Assembly: GCA_017464685.1 (NCBI GenBank)
Contig: JAFTYO010000033.1
Location: 1-33,967, forward strand
DNA length: 33,967 nt
Source: Alphaproteobacteria bacterium
GTDB lineage: Bacteria; Pseudomonadota; Alphaproteobacteria; RF32; CAG-239
Reading direction: 5' to 3'
Made by a program: the position numbers and the translations under genes
The notes under the pieces: model-generated
Told to the model about the DNA's origin: nothing
Database searches by the model: none
The model's input: only the letters and a program-made list of their open reading frames with translations
Part shown: in pieces, positions 23,686-32,166 of the stretch
Position numbering within the stretch: the stretch's first letter is position 1
Layout of the letters: each line of letters begins with the position of its first letter

Positions 23686-24640
23686 CTCGCATCTTCTTGG
23701 TTTTTTCTTCGTATGCTTTTACAATTTTAGCAACCAATCCGTGACGAACGACATCTGAAGCACCGAAAGTTACCGAGCTGATATTGTTGATGTTTTTTAA
23801 TGTATCCAACGCATCTCTTAACCCCGAAACCGTACCTCTGGGTAAATCCACTTGGCTCAAATCACCATTTACTACCATACGGGAATTTTCACCCAAACGA
23901 GTTAAAAACATTTTCATTTGCATCGGGGTTGTGTTTTGCGCCTCATCTAAAATGACAAAGGCATTTGAAAGAGTACGACCTCGCATAAACGCAAGCGGAG
24001 CAATCTCAATTTCGCCCAATGCAAGCTTTTTATCCACTACATCAGCGGGCAACATCTCGTATAACGCATCGTATAAAGGTCTTAAATACGGATCAACTTT
24101 TTCTTTTAAATCTCCGGGTAAGAATCCCAAGTTTTCACCGGCTTCAACTGCCGGACGAGACAGTATGATTTTATCAATTGCACCTTCAAGCATCATGGAA
24201 ACAGCCAACGCAACCGCCAAATATGTTTTACCCGTACCGGCAGGTCCCAATCCGAAAACAAGCTCATTTTTAAGCATTTCCTGAATATATTTTGCTTGTG
24301 TTGCCGAACGAGGATATATATATCGTTTTTTGGTTTTTAAGACAATTTCATTTAGGTTTTGCGCCTCGTTTTCGTTATTGGTACCGGAACATATCCTAAC
24401 AGCCGCCTTAACTTCTTGTTCGCCGATTTCAATGCTTTTGCTGACCTTTTCATACAAAATATTGATTGCGTTTTTTGCATCTTCAATATCTTTCGGATTT
24501 CCTTTTAAGCTAACCTGATTGCCGAAACACAAAATTTCGACATTAAGCATTTTTTCAATTAAACGTAAATTCGAATCGGAAACCCCGACAAGTTTTTGCA
24601 CCAATTGATTATTAAAAAGTTCCATATTAAGTTCTGCCAT
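23678..24640 (-). CDS. phoH: PhoH-like ATPase
   Basis: A cytoplasmic P-loop ATPase of unclear exact role, linked to RNA metabolism through its constant pairing with ybeY. Walker A is GPAGTGKT (132-139) and Walker B is AFVILDEAQN; FMRGRTLSNAF and NGDLSQVDLPRG are also family signatures. The N-terminal third carries a KH-like nucleic-acid-binding region (VEILCFGNQVSLKGNPKDIE). The ATG at 24640 has AAAGGTGG upstream and gives 320 residues; an in-frame start 60 bases earlier lies in miaB. It begins one base after the miaB stop. Confidence 0.95.
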   Translation of the reverse strand: MAELNMELFNNQLVQKLVGVSDSNLRLIEKMLNVEILCFGNQVSLKGNPKDIEDAKNAINILYEKVSKSIEIGEQEVKAAVRICSGTNNENEAQNLNEIVLKTKKRYIYPRSATQAKYIQEMLKNELVFGLGPAGTGKTYLAVALAVSMMLEGAIDKIILSRPAVEAGENLGFLPGDLKEKVDPYLRPLYDALYEMLPADVVDKKLALGEIEIAPLAFMRGRTLSNAFVILDEAQNTTPMQMKMFLTRLGENSRMVVNGDLSQVDLPRGTVSGLRDALDTLKNINNISSVTFGASDVVRHGLVAKIVKAYEEKTKKMRDE

Positions 24641-24641
24641 A

Positions 24642-25973
24642 TTATACCACCTTTCCACATAATGAGTTTGTTGTTGCGCTCTCAACCCGAACGCGTACAA
24701 TTTTGTTTAAAAGAGATTTATCGGCTTTTGCATGCAAATTTTGCATATACGGAGTGCGACCGATAAGTTGTCCTTTGTGACGCCCGTTTTGTTCAAACAG
24801 AACATCAAATTCTTTGCCTACACAAGACATATTAAACTTGGTTTGATAATCAAAGAGTAAATTTTGCAATGTATCCAATCGTTGTTTTTTAACTTTTTCT
24901 TCCACTTGATTTATCATTACGGCTGCAGGTGTCCCGGCTCGCCTGCTATATTTGAATGAAAAGGCCTGAATATATTGTACCTGATTTACCAAGCTTAGGG
25001 TTTGTTCAAAATCTTCATCGGTTTCACCGGGGAATCCGACAATAAAATCTGAGGACATTCTTAAATCAGGATTTGCCGTCATCAATTTTTCCACTTTTTC
25101 AAGATATTGTTCTCTGTTGTGTCTTCTGTTCATAGCTTTTAATATTTTGTTTGAACCCGACTGCACCGGTAAATGTAAATAAGGCATAAGTTGTTTTAAG
25201 TTATGATGACATTCTATTAAATCATCATCAACATCTGCCGGATACGATGTTGTATAACGAAGTCTTTTTAAGCCTTCCAATTCGGCAACTTTATTCAACA
25301 AATAAGCAAAATTGCGTTCTTTACCCGATTTATCTTCTCCATGATAAGAGTTTACATTCTGCCCCAATAAATTAATTTCCAAAGTGCCGGTTTTGATCAA
25401 ATGTCTTGCTTCTTCAAGAATTTCTTCCACCGGACGAGAATATTCGGCACCTCTGGTATAAGGCACCACACAATATGTACAAAAGTTGTTGCAACCTTCT
25501 TGTACTGCCAAAAAAGAACAACCGCCTTCGGCTCGGTTTTGTGGCAAAAAGTCAAACTTTGCTTCGGCCGGAAAATCGGTATCAATTAAGGTTTGACCTT
25601 TTTGTCGACTGATTTCGGTTAAAATTTCGGGCAAACGATGATATGTCAAAGGCCCTAAGGCAAAATCGACATACGGAGCCCTTTTTGCAATTTGTTCATC
25701 TTCGGCTTGCACTACACAACCTGTTACCCCGATTATGGTATCTTTGTTTAAGACTGCTCGTTCTTGTTTGATAAGATAGGCTCGACCCAAATCAGAAAAC
25801 ACTTTTTCTGCTGCTTTTTCTCTGATGTGGCAAGTATTAAACAAAACCAAATCAGCCTCTGATTGTACAGAAGTTTCTTCAAAACCGAAGTTTTCAAGCA
25901 TGATGGCTATACGATGCGAATCGTACACATTCATTTGACAACCGAAAGTTTTTATAAAAAATTTTTTACTCAT
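24642..25973 (-). CDS. miaB: tRNA-2-methylthio-N6-dimethylallyladenosine synthase MiaB
   Basis: A radical-SAM enzyme that adds the methylthio group to i6A37 of tRNAs. Counted from the ATG at 25973, C12, C48 and C86 bind one iron-sulfur cluster, and C161, C165 and C168 (GCNNFCTYC) bind the radical-SAM cluster. The C-terminal TRAM domain (LFEQNGRHKGQLIGRTPYMQ) is present. The ATG has AGGTGA eight bases upstream; a GTG four codons earlier overlaps that site and is less likely. It is first gene of the phoH-ybeY-lnt operon. Its substrate is made by MiaA, encoded at 32148. Confidence 0.96.
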   Translation of the reverse strand: MSKKFFIKTFGCQMNVYDSHRIAIMLENFGFEETSVQSEADLVLFNTCHIREKAAEKVFSDLGRAYLIKQERAVLNKDTIIGVTGCVVQAEDEQIAKRAPYVDFALGPLTYHRLPEILTEISRQKGQTLIDTDFPAEAKFDFLPQNRAEGGCSFLAVQEGCNNFCTYCVVPYTRGAEYSRPVEEILEEARHLIKTGTLEINLLGQNVNSYHGEDKSGKERNFAYLLNKVAELEGLKRLRYTTSYPADVDDDLIECHHNLKQLMPYLHLPVQSGSNKILKAMNRRHNREQYLEKVEKLMTANPDLRMSSDFIVGFPGETDEDFEQTLSLVNQVQYIQAFSFKYSRRAGTPAAVMINQVEEKVKKQRLDTLQNLLFDYQTKFNMSCVGKEFDVLFEQNGRHKGQLIGRTPYMQNLHAKADKSLLNKIVRVRVESATTNSLCGKVV

Positions 25974-26064
25974 CTTTTTTATCACCTTTTTATTTTATCT
26001 ATAATGCTATGACATTGATTAATTTTTTTCAAACATTTTTTATTTTGTTCTACCATCTTTTTTG

Positions 26065-26093
26065 TTGAATAAGACAAGTTTTTCGGATAATAT
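26065..26093 (+). promoter_or_regulatory. promoter of the terB-like/yggT/folD operon
   Basis: TTGAAT (26065-26070), 17 bases, TAATAT (26088-26093), about 30 bases before the first start codon of the plus-strand operon. Confidence 0.6.
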
Positions 26094-26122
26094 GCCGTTA
26101 TTGATGTTATCGGAGTAGAAAT

Positions 26123-26560
26123 ATGACCTATACTGAAACTTTAGAAACGAATAATTTTATATTAAATTTATCTAAAGAACAAAAAACTGTTTTCTTAAAA
26201 GCTTTATTTTATATGGCAAATATCGACGGGAAAAGAGATAATCAAGAAATAAAATATATTATTGATGCTGCCAAAACTTACAAAATTGAAAATTTTGAAG
26301 ATATATTCAAAGCAACTTCTCAGGAAGAAATTTTATCCGAGCTTAAAACTCTTAACAATCGCAGGGTTTGTTTGGAACTTATAAAAGAGTTATGTTTGTT
26401 GGGGCATTCCGACAGCGATTTGACAGATGATGAAACACTTTTCATCGGTCATGCGGGTCTTACAATGGGAGTTGAGTTGCAAAAAATTGAACAAATAAGT
26501 AACTGGATTATTGATAAAATTATTTGGCTTGAACAAGGAAAAACTATCTTTGAAGACTAA
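26123..26560 (+). CDS. TerB-like domain protein (145 aa)
   Basis: An all-helical small protein resembling the TerB/DjlA-N family: LKALFYMANIDGKRDNQEIK with its acidic loop, then LLGHSDSDLTDDETLFIGHA. The second acidic helix-loop pattern (D-x-D-x-x-L-x-x-x-E) is the part thought to bind divalent metal in that family. It has no signal peptide or membrane span. CGGAG precedes the ATG. It starts a compact operon with an unknown protein, yggT, yggU and folD. Function unknown; tellurite resistance should not be assumed since no other ter genes are near. Confidence 0.75.
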   Translation: MTYTETLETNNFILNLSKEQKTVFLKALFYMANIDGKRDNQEIKYIIDAAKTYKIENFEDIFKATSQEEILSELKTLNNRRVCLELIKELCLLGHSDSDLTDDETLFIGHAGLTMGVELQKIEQISNWIIDKIIWLEQGKTIFED

Positions 26561-26571
26561 AGGAGATTTAT

Positions 26572-27528
26572 ATGCAAGAATATGAAGAAAATTTTGATTC
26601 TTATGCAACAAAAAGCCAAAGTGACATTATAAAATTTTCATTAAAAGAAACTTACAATAATCTTAGTGAAAAGGAGCTGAGAGAGTTTACACGAGAGGCT
26701 GTTTTTGCACCGAATGATCGTATCATTACCATAAGTAGCCGACAAATTAGCGCTTCTGATTTAAGATATGAATTGGCAAACCAAATTGAACAATTATCCG
26801 CACTAAAAACGCCGAATAACGAATCGTCGCAAATAGCTCAAGCAAACAGTATTGAGGTTCTAAATAGCGGTACTAATTCAATAGAAGAATATTTTTCTTG
26901 GCTTAACATAACCGTAAACATTTTAAAAAACATGAACGATGGTTTTGTGTCTGATGATGATTTAACCATACGCAATAAATTTTTAACAGATACCGATCAA
27001 AGAGAAACAGAATTAATGCTTTGTTTAGGGTTACTTGATAACTGTAGACATCCGAAAGCCCATGAATTTGCATTAAATTTACGTTATAAACTGCAAAAAC
27101 TCAGAGAAATGCGCAGTGCTATACAGTTATCAACTCGCAATAAATCTGATGTTGAAATCAATCGTACCGAATATGAAAGAGCAATTCCTTATTACAAAGC
27201 TTTTAAAACATTACAAAAACTACCTTTCGGATATGACATTAATAAAAAACAAAAAATAGATTTAGGGATTGATCATGATGACGATGATGACTTGGAAGAA
27301 AATTTCAGTTATTATGATTTACTACTCGAAAATACACTAAATGAAATGAGGCAAGAAGATGAAATGTATATTGCCTCCCATGAATATCAGCTTGCTTACG
27401 ATATAGCTCAAGAGCGAAACTTGTTACTTTCTGACGAAATTTCTGAGAAAATGAAAAAATTAACTGGACGAAAGAATTCATTTAGGTTAAAGTACGAATC
27501 ACTTGATTCAAGTTATAACAAAATTTAA
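26572..27528 (+). CDS. unknown soluble protein (318 aa)
   Basis: It begins 11 bases after the TerB-like gene with an AAAGGAG site six bases before the ATG, so the two are co-expressed. It is predicted mostly helical and acidic, with no signal peptide or membrane span. Features are a helical N-terminus (SEKELREFTREAVFAPNDR), a Gln/Asn/Ser-rich linker around residues 75-105, a central part with LCLGLLDNCRHPKAHEFALN, an acidic run (DHDDDDDLEE, about 232-241) and a helical C-terminus ending in a basic stretch. No family is recognised. The constant spacing suggests it works with the TerB-like protein, but that is inference. Confidence 0.75.
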   Translation: MQEYEENFDSYATKSQSDIIKFSLKETYNNLSEKELREFTREAVFAPNDRIITISSRQISASDLRYELANQIEQLSALKTPNNESSQIAQANSIEVLNSGTNSIEEYFSWLNITVNILKNMNDGFVSDDDLTIRNKFLTDTDQRETELMLCLGLLDNCRHPKAHEFALNLRYKLQKLREMRSAIQLSTRNKSDVEINRTEYERAIPYYKAFKTLQKLPFGYDINKKQKIDLGIDHDDDDDLEENFSYYDLLLENTLNEMRQEDEMYIASHEYQLAYDIAQERNLLLSDEISEKMKKLTGRKNSFRLKYESLDSSYNKI

Positions 27529-27544
27529 TTATAGGAGAAAAATT

Positions 27545-27844
27545 ATGGGTATGCTTCTTGTTCCTTTTTTTGATGTAATAGCTTTGGTTGTTGACCTTTA
27601 TTTCAAGGTAGTGGTTGTTGAGGTTGTTATTTTTTGGTTATTACACTTTAAGATTATCAGTGTAAACAATAAATACGCAACCAAATTTATGGAAATTTTG
27701 AAAAAAGCAACAGAACCTGTTTATAAGAAAATCAGAGCAAAAGTTCCGCCTTTTGCCGACTTTGATGCTGCACCGTTTATTTTACTTTTAGCATTGTTCT
27801 TTGTTGCTCGTTTGGTTACCGTATTAAAAGAAATGGTAATGTAA
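27545..27844 (+). CDS. yggT: YggT-family membrane protein
   Basis: A 99-residue inner-membrane protein with two hydrophobic regions (VIALVVDLYFKVVVVEVVIF and the C-terminal FILLLALFFVARLV) and a central loop with KKATEPVYKKIRAKVP, where TEP(V/L)Y is the YggT signature. The ATG at 27545 has AGGAG eight bases upstream. An in-frame start 42 bases earlier overlaps the previous gene and is less likely. The order yggT-DUF167-folD is common in Alphaproteobacteria. Its biochemical role is not established. Confidence 0.9.
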   Translation: MGMLLVPFFDVIALVVDLYFKVVVVEVVIFWLLHFKIISVNNKYATKFMEILKKATEPVYKKIRAKVPPFADFDAAPFILLLALFFVARLVTVLKEMVM

Positions 27845-27850
27845 AATTTG

Positions 27851-28159
27851 ATGTTTTTTACAGACACTCAAAAAGGTTATGTTTTAAGAGTTAGGTTAGC
27901 GCCTAACTCTTCTTGTTGTAAAATATTGGGCACAACCGTTGATGCCAACGAAGATGTGTTTTTAAAAATATCGGTAGTTTCAGTTCCGGAAAAAGGAAAA
28001 GCAAACAAAGAGCTGATAAGCTTCTTGGCGAAAAAACTTAAAATCGCCAAGTCTGATTTTGAAATTGTAAGCGGTGAACTTGATAAGTGGAAAAAAATCA
28101 GGATAATTTCGGATAAACTTAAAGATGATGATTTGTTAAATCTGGCGGAGAATAAATAA
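27851..28159 (+). CDS. yggU: DUF167 family protein YggU
   Basis: A small soluble protein of the YggU/DUF167 family. It shows LRVRLAPNSSCCKILGTTVD at the N-terminus, then KISVVSVPEKGKANKELISF, the best conserved motif (P-x-x-G-x-A-N). IVSGELDKWKKIRI follows. It has 102 residues from the ATG at 27851; a TTG one codon upstream is possible. Its TAA overlaps the folD ATG (TAATG). Function unknown. Confidence 0.92.
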   Translation: MFFTDTQKGYVLRVRLAPNSSCCKILGTTVDANEDVFLKISVVSVPEKGKANKELISFLAKKLKIAKSDFEIVSGELDKWKKIRIISDKLKDDDLLNLAENK

Positions 28160-29004
28160 TGACAGCTAATATATTAAACGGTAAAGAGTTGGCTTTAAGC
28201 ATAAGAAAAAACTTAAAGCAACAAGTTGAGGTTTTAACGAACAAACCTTGTTTGGCTGTTGTGTTGGCAGGCGACAATGAAGCAAGCAAAATTTATGTTA
28301 AGAATAAGCTAAAAGCCGCCGAAGAAATCGGGATTGAAACTTCCTTATTTTTGTTTGATACCGATGTTAAGCAATCTGAACTTGAAAATCTTATCAACAA
28401 ACTAAACGAAGATAAAAAAGTAAACGGTATTATGGTACAACTTCCGTTACCTGAAAAAATTGATGAAAAAGCAATATTAAATTTGATAAATCCGGTCAAA
28501 GATGTTGACGGATTCCACCCCTATAACATCGGACTTTTGCAAAATGGTTCCGATAAAGCGGTTATTGCAGCAACTCCTAAGGGAATTATTCGTCTTTTAG
28601 AAAATACATCTATTGATTTTGAAGGTAAAAATGCTTTGGTTATCGGCCGTTCTCAAATTGTAGGCAAACCGATTGCCATGCTGTTACTTAATAAAAACTG
28701 TACCGTAACCGTTGCACATTCAAAAACTCAAAATCTTGAAAGCCTGATTAATCAGGCAGACATTGTTGTATCTGCCTGCGGTTGTCCCAAACTCATTAAA
28801 GGCGAATCGTTAAAACAAGGCGCTATTGTGATTGATGTGGGTATAAATCGTATAGACGGAAAGCTTTGCGGTGATGTGGATTTTGAAAGCACAGTCAATA
28901 AAGCATCGTTTATAACACCTGTTCCCGGAGGTGTAGGACCGATGACAATAGCAATGCTCTTGGAAAACACATTAATTGCTTACCAAAAGCAAAATAAATT
29001 GTAG
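28159..29004 (+). CDS. folD: bifunctional methylenetetrahydrofolate dehydrogenase/cyclohydrolase FolD
   Basis: It interconverts 5,10-methylene-, methenyl- and 10-formyl-tetrahydrofolate with NADP+ in one-carbon metabolism. The active-site YVKNK (Y46, K50), VQLPLPEKID, the signature KDVDGFHPYNIG, the nucleotide-binding VIGRSQIVGKPIAMLL and the terminal TPVPGGVGPMTIAMLLENT are all present. At 281 residues it is full length. GGCGGAG serves as ribosome site and the start overlaps the yggU stop by one base. Last gene of the terB-like operon. Confidence 0.97.
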   Translation: MTANILNGKELALSIRKNLKQQVEVLTNKPCLAVVLAGDNEASKIYVKNKLKAAEEIGIETSLFLFDTDVKQSELENLINKLNEDKKVNGIMVQLPLPEKIDEKAILNLINPVKDVDGFHPYNIGLLQNGSDKAVIAATPKGIIRLLENTSIDFEGKNALVIGRSQIVGKPIAMLLLNKNCTVTVAHSKTQNLESLINQADIVVSACGCPKLIKGESLKQGAIVIDVGINRIDGKLCGDVDFESTVNKASFITPVPGGVGPMTIAMLLENTLIAYQKQNKL

Positions 29005-29005
29005 T

Positions 29006-30400
29006 TTACTTTTTACATAAAAGCTCAAACTCTTCTTGTTTACGGTCAAACATTTGTTTGTTTTCACCATTTAATCCGCCAAGTTTGCGTGCAATGGTAT
29101 ATTGAGGTAAAAGTTTTTTAACTTGTTCAATAGGTTTATCCCATGCAGATGGTTTAATGCGTATTTTTTTGCCTTGTCCGGCCGAAACTCTTGAAGTAAT
29201 TTCTCCTGTGTCGGCATCTTCAAATTCGGTTAAGGTAAGCCTCAAATTATCAAGTCCGTTCGGAATTAAAAACTCAATAAATTCACCACTGTTGATATAA
29301 TTTCTTAATTCAAAAATTGCATCGTTACCTTGCCACTCAACAATAGAGCCGGCAAAAAGCCATTCGCCTAAAGTTCTGGTATATTCATAATTTTGACTGA
29401 TGTTAGTCAATTTGCCATCATGAAAACCCAAACAGTATCCTCTGGTTTGAAGTGTGTTCAAATCAGGCATATATTTTGCATAATCCCAATTTTGAGGGTC
29501 TTTATAATAGTCATCAACGGCCTGACGATATGCTCTTGCAACCGTACCGGCATAATATTCGGTTTTATTTCGACCCTCAATTTTAAGCGAATCCATACCG
29601 ATATCCAAAATCTGATTTAATCTGGGCATTAAGCACATATCTTTAGAGTTTAGCATATATCCGCCGTGTTCATCTTCTACAACTTCATAATATTCATCAG
29701 GACGAAAATCTTCTTGCAGGAAATATTCAAACAAATCTTTGTTGTGTTCGTTAATTTCCAAGTCTTTAATTGTGCCGTCTTTTAATTTGAGATGCAATTT
29801 ATAATGCCAGCGACAACAATGTGCACATTTTCCTTTGTTGGCGCTTCTGTCGGCTAAATAGTTAGAGATTAAGCATCTACCGGAATATGACATACACATT
29901 GCGCCATGAACAAATGTTTCAAGCAAAATATCGGGACAATCTTTTCTGATTTGTTGTAATTCGGCAAAGGTAACTTCTCGTCCCAACACACAAAGCTTTG
30001 CTCCCATAGACTGCCAAAACTTAACCGTTTGAGAAGAACATACATTGGCCTGAGTAGAAACGAATCGATTTAATTCGGGCGCATTTTCTTTTAAATAATA
30101 AAATACACCGGGGTCGGAAATTAAAACACCATCAGGTTTCAAATCACGCAAGGTTTGAACAAATTGCGGCAATTTATCGGCTTCTTCATTATGAACATAA
30201 AGATTTAAGGTAAGATATATTTTTTTGCCGTGGTCATGAACAAATTTTATGCCCTCATGTAAATCTTCAAGCGAAATTTTAGATTGTGTACGCAAGCTCA
30301 TATCCGGTGTACCGGCATAAACCGCATCTGCTCCGTACATAATGGCGGTTTTCAGTTTGACAAGAGAGCCTGCGGGGAGCAAAAGTTCTGATTTTGACAT
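29006..30400 (-). CDS. trhP: peptidase U32-family protein, TrhP (YegQ)-like tRNA hydroxylation protein
   Basis: The order of motifs matches E. coli TrhP/YegQ: ELLLPAGSLVKLKTAIMYGA, DAVYAGTPDMSLR, FVHGAMCMSYSGRCLISNYL, KGKCAHCCRW with the conserved cysteines, NSKDMCLMP and DSLKIEGRNKTEYYAG, plus the RGYCLGF segment. TrhP takes part in hydroxylating U34 of certain tRNAs to ho5U. At 464 residues it is close to the usual 450 or so. Other U32 proteins (UbiU/UbiV, RlhA) are shorter or much longer, so TrhP is preferred. AAAGGA stands seven bases before the ATG. It follows the DUF3108 gene by three bases. Confidence 0.85.
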   Translation of the reverse strand: MSKSELLLPAGSLVKLKTAIMYGADAVYAGTPDMSLRTQSKISLEDLHEGIKFVHDHGKKIYLTLNLYVHNEEADKLPQFVQTLRDLKPDGVLISDPGVFYYLKENAPELNRFVSTQANVCSSQTVKFWQSMGAKLCVLGREVTFAELQQIRKDCPDILLETFVHGAMCMSYSGRCLISNYLADRSANKGKCAHCCRWHYKLHLKLKDGTIKDLEINEHNKDLFEYFLQEDFRPDEYYEVVEDEHGGYMLNSKDMCLMPRLNQILDIGMDSLKIEGRNKTEYYAGTVARAYRQAVDDYYKDPQNWDYAKYMPDLNTLQTRGYCLGFHDGKLTNISQNYEYTRTLGEWLFAGSIVEWQGNDAIFELRNYINSGEFIEFLIPNGLDNLRLTLTEFEDADTGEITSRVSAGQGKKIRIKPSAWDKPIEQVKKLLPQYTIARKLGGLNGENKQMFDRKQEEFELLCKK

Positions 30401-30403
30401 ATC

Positions 30404-31174
30404 TTATTCCTTTATGTTAACATCTGTTGTATATGCTTTTAACTTACCCAAAGGGGTTGAGTCAATCTCAATTTTTGCCACAAACGGCATTTGTTCATGC
30501 TTTGCTACCCAAAAATAAATTTCTCGTTCGGCGGTAGTGTTAAAAAGCAAATCATCATCTTGAGTGTCGGTACGTTTAATTATCATTGAGCATTTTAAGG
30601 CTTTTCCTTTGTAGGCAATATCTTTATCGGCAAAATCTGTCAAACCTTCATCCGTTATGCTTATCCGGTAAGTTTTTTTACCATCAAACACTGTTTGTTT
30701 TATATCACAAAAGCTGTTTTCTTTCAGTTGTTTGGTAAGATACGCAAAAACCGATTGCAAATCGTTAAAATCAAAAGTCTGATTTTTTACATCAATTTTA
30801 ACAACTTTTTCCTTGTTGTCTTTGCTGCTTTTTCGCTCATACAAAGTGCCAAGTTCATCAAAAACAAGTTCTTTTGTTCTGGTATGCGAACTGCTTTTTG
30901 AAGTATATTGATAACTTTGAGTTATAAATTTATTATCAAAAATTTTTCCTTTGGTCGAATATAAAGCATTAAAATAATATAGTTTACCAAACAATCCGGC
31001 GGTTTTGACCGCAGAAGAAAAAGCATACGATTTTTCATCAATTTCATATTGCATTGTGGCTCTTGCCGCATCAAAAATCCCGATATTAACATTTAGGTTT
31101 TGTTCTAAAGTTTTAGAGTTGACCGGAAGTGTCCACAACAACACACTTAACAAACAAGAAATTTTTTTCATCAT
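30404..31174 (-). CDS. DUF3108 periplasmic protein (256 aa)
   Basis: A signal peptide (MMKKISCLLSVLLWTLPVNS) leads a beta-rich domain. It begins NVNIGIFDAARATMQYEID and runs through FSSAVKTAGLFGKLYYFNAL and KGKIFDNKFITQSYQYTSK. It has the central LQSVFAYLTKQL and the C-terminal REIYFWVAKHEQMPFVAKIE, then a closing TPLGKLKAYTTDV. This is the layout of DUF3108 proteins of the cell envelope, whose function is not established. It is transcribed with the downstream TrhP-like gene; a functional link is not obvious. The first two codons are both ATG. Confidence 0.8.
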   Translation of the reverse strand: MMKKISCLLSVLLWTLPVNSKTLEQNLNVNIGIFDAARATMQYEIDEKSYAFSSAVKTAGLFGKLYYFNALYSTKGKIFDNKFITQSYQYTSKSSSHTRTKELVFDELGTLYERKSSKDNKEKVVKIDVKNQTFDFNDLQSVFAYLTKQLKENSFCDIKQTVFDGKKTYRISITDEGLTDFADKDIAYKGKALKCSMIIKRTDTQDDDLLFNTTAEREIYFWVAKHEQMPFVAKIEIDSTPLGKLKAYTTDVNIKE

Positions 31175-31251
31175 TTTTATGCTTTCTTTAATGTTTTGGC
31201 GATATATTTGTTTTTTAAGATAACAAGATTTTTACAACAAAGGAAACAATA

Positions 31252-32166
31252 TTGCAAACAAAAAAAGTTTTAGTCTTAAAAGGCGGTTTTTCATCAGAAA
31301 GAAAGGTAAGTCTGGTAAGCGGTTCGGGAGTTGCCAACGCCTTAAAAAAATGCGGTTTTACAGTTATAGAGTATGATTTGACATCTGTTGATGATTTTTT
31401 TGCTACCTTAAAAAAAGAAAAGCCCGATGTTGTGTTTAATGCACTGCACGGTAATTGGGGGGAAGACGGCGCAATACAAGCTTTTCTCGACTTAATGCAA
31501 ATTCCTTATACGCATTCAAATATGGAAAGCTCATTACTTGGTATGAACAAATATATTACCAAACAAATATGTAAGGAAAACAACATTAAAGTTGCAAAAT
31601 CAGAAGTTATGAGCTTTGAAAAATATCAACAATCGGGTAGCAAAATTTCATATCCTTATGTTGTAAAGCCCACAAATGACGGCTCAAGTGTCGGAGTATT
31701 TATTGTAAGAAACGATGAGGATAAAAACAAAGTTTTTTATGCTGATAAAAATCGGGAAATTTTGGTTGAAGAATTTATATCCGGTAAAGAAATTACGGTT
31801 GCGGTTATTGATGATAAACCAATTGCGGTTACCGAGCTTAAACCATTAAACCAATTTTATGATTATAAAGCAAAATATACCGTTGGTGCAACTGTTCATA
31901 TTTTGCCGGCCGATATTGAAAAAACGGCCTATGAAAAAGCTTTGGAATATGCCTTAAAAATTCACAAAGCCCTAAAATGCAATACCGTTTCCCGCTCTGA
32001 TTTCAGGTATAACCATAATGACGGGGTAGTGTTTTTGGAAATTAATACCAACCCCGGCATGACACCATTATCACTTGTTCCCGAACAAGCAAAATATGTT
32101 GGCATTTCATATGAAGATTTATGCAAAAAATTGGTGGAGAATGCAAAATGTCGCAAAATAAAATAA
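31252..32166 (+). CDS. ddl: D-alanine--D-alanine ligase
   Basis: It joins two D-alanines with ATP for peptidoglycan synthesis in the cytoplasm. The ATP-grasp enzyme shows LKGGFSSERKVSLVSG (with the conserved Glu), FNALHGNWGEDGAIQAFLD, PYVVKPTNDGSSVGVFIV, LVEEFISGKEITVAV and FLEINTNPGMTPLSLVPEQA, which hold the metal and substrate residues. At 304 residues it is full length. The start is TTG with AAAGGA upstream; no ATG lies near. Unlike in many bacteria it is not in a division cell wall cluster here but is followed, with overlap, by miaA. Confidence 0.96.
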   Translation: MQTKKVLVLKGGFSSERKVSLVSGSGVANALKKCGFTVIEYDLTSVDDFFATLKKEKPDVVFNALHGNWGEDGAIQAFLDLMQIPYTHSNMESSLLGMNKYITKQICKENNIKVAKSEVMSFEKYQQSGSKISYPYVVKPTNDGSSVGVFIVRNDEDKNKVFYADKNREILVEEFISGKEITVAVIDDKPIAVTELKPLNQFYDYKAKYTVGATVHILPADIEKTAYEKALEYALKIHKALKCNTVSRSDFRYNHNDGVVFLEINTNPGMTPLSLVPEQAKYVGISYEDLCKKLVENAKCRKIK

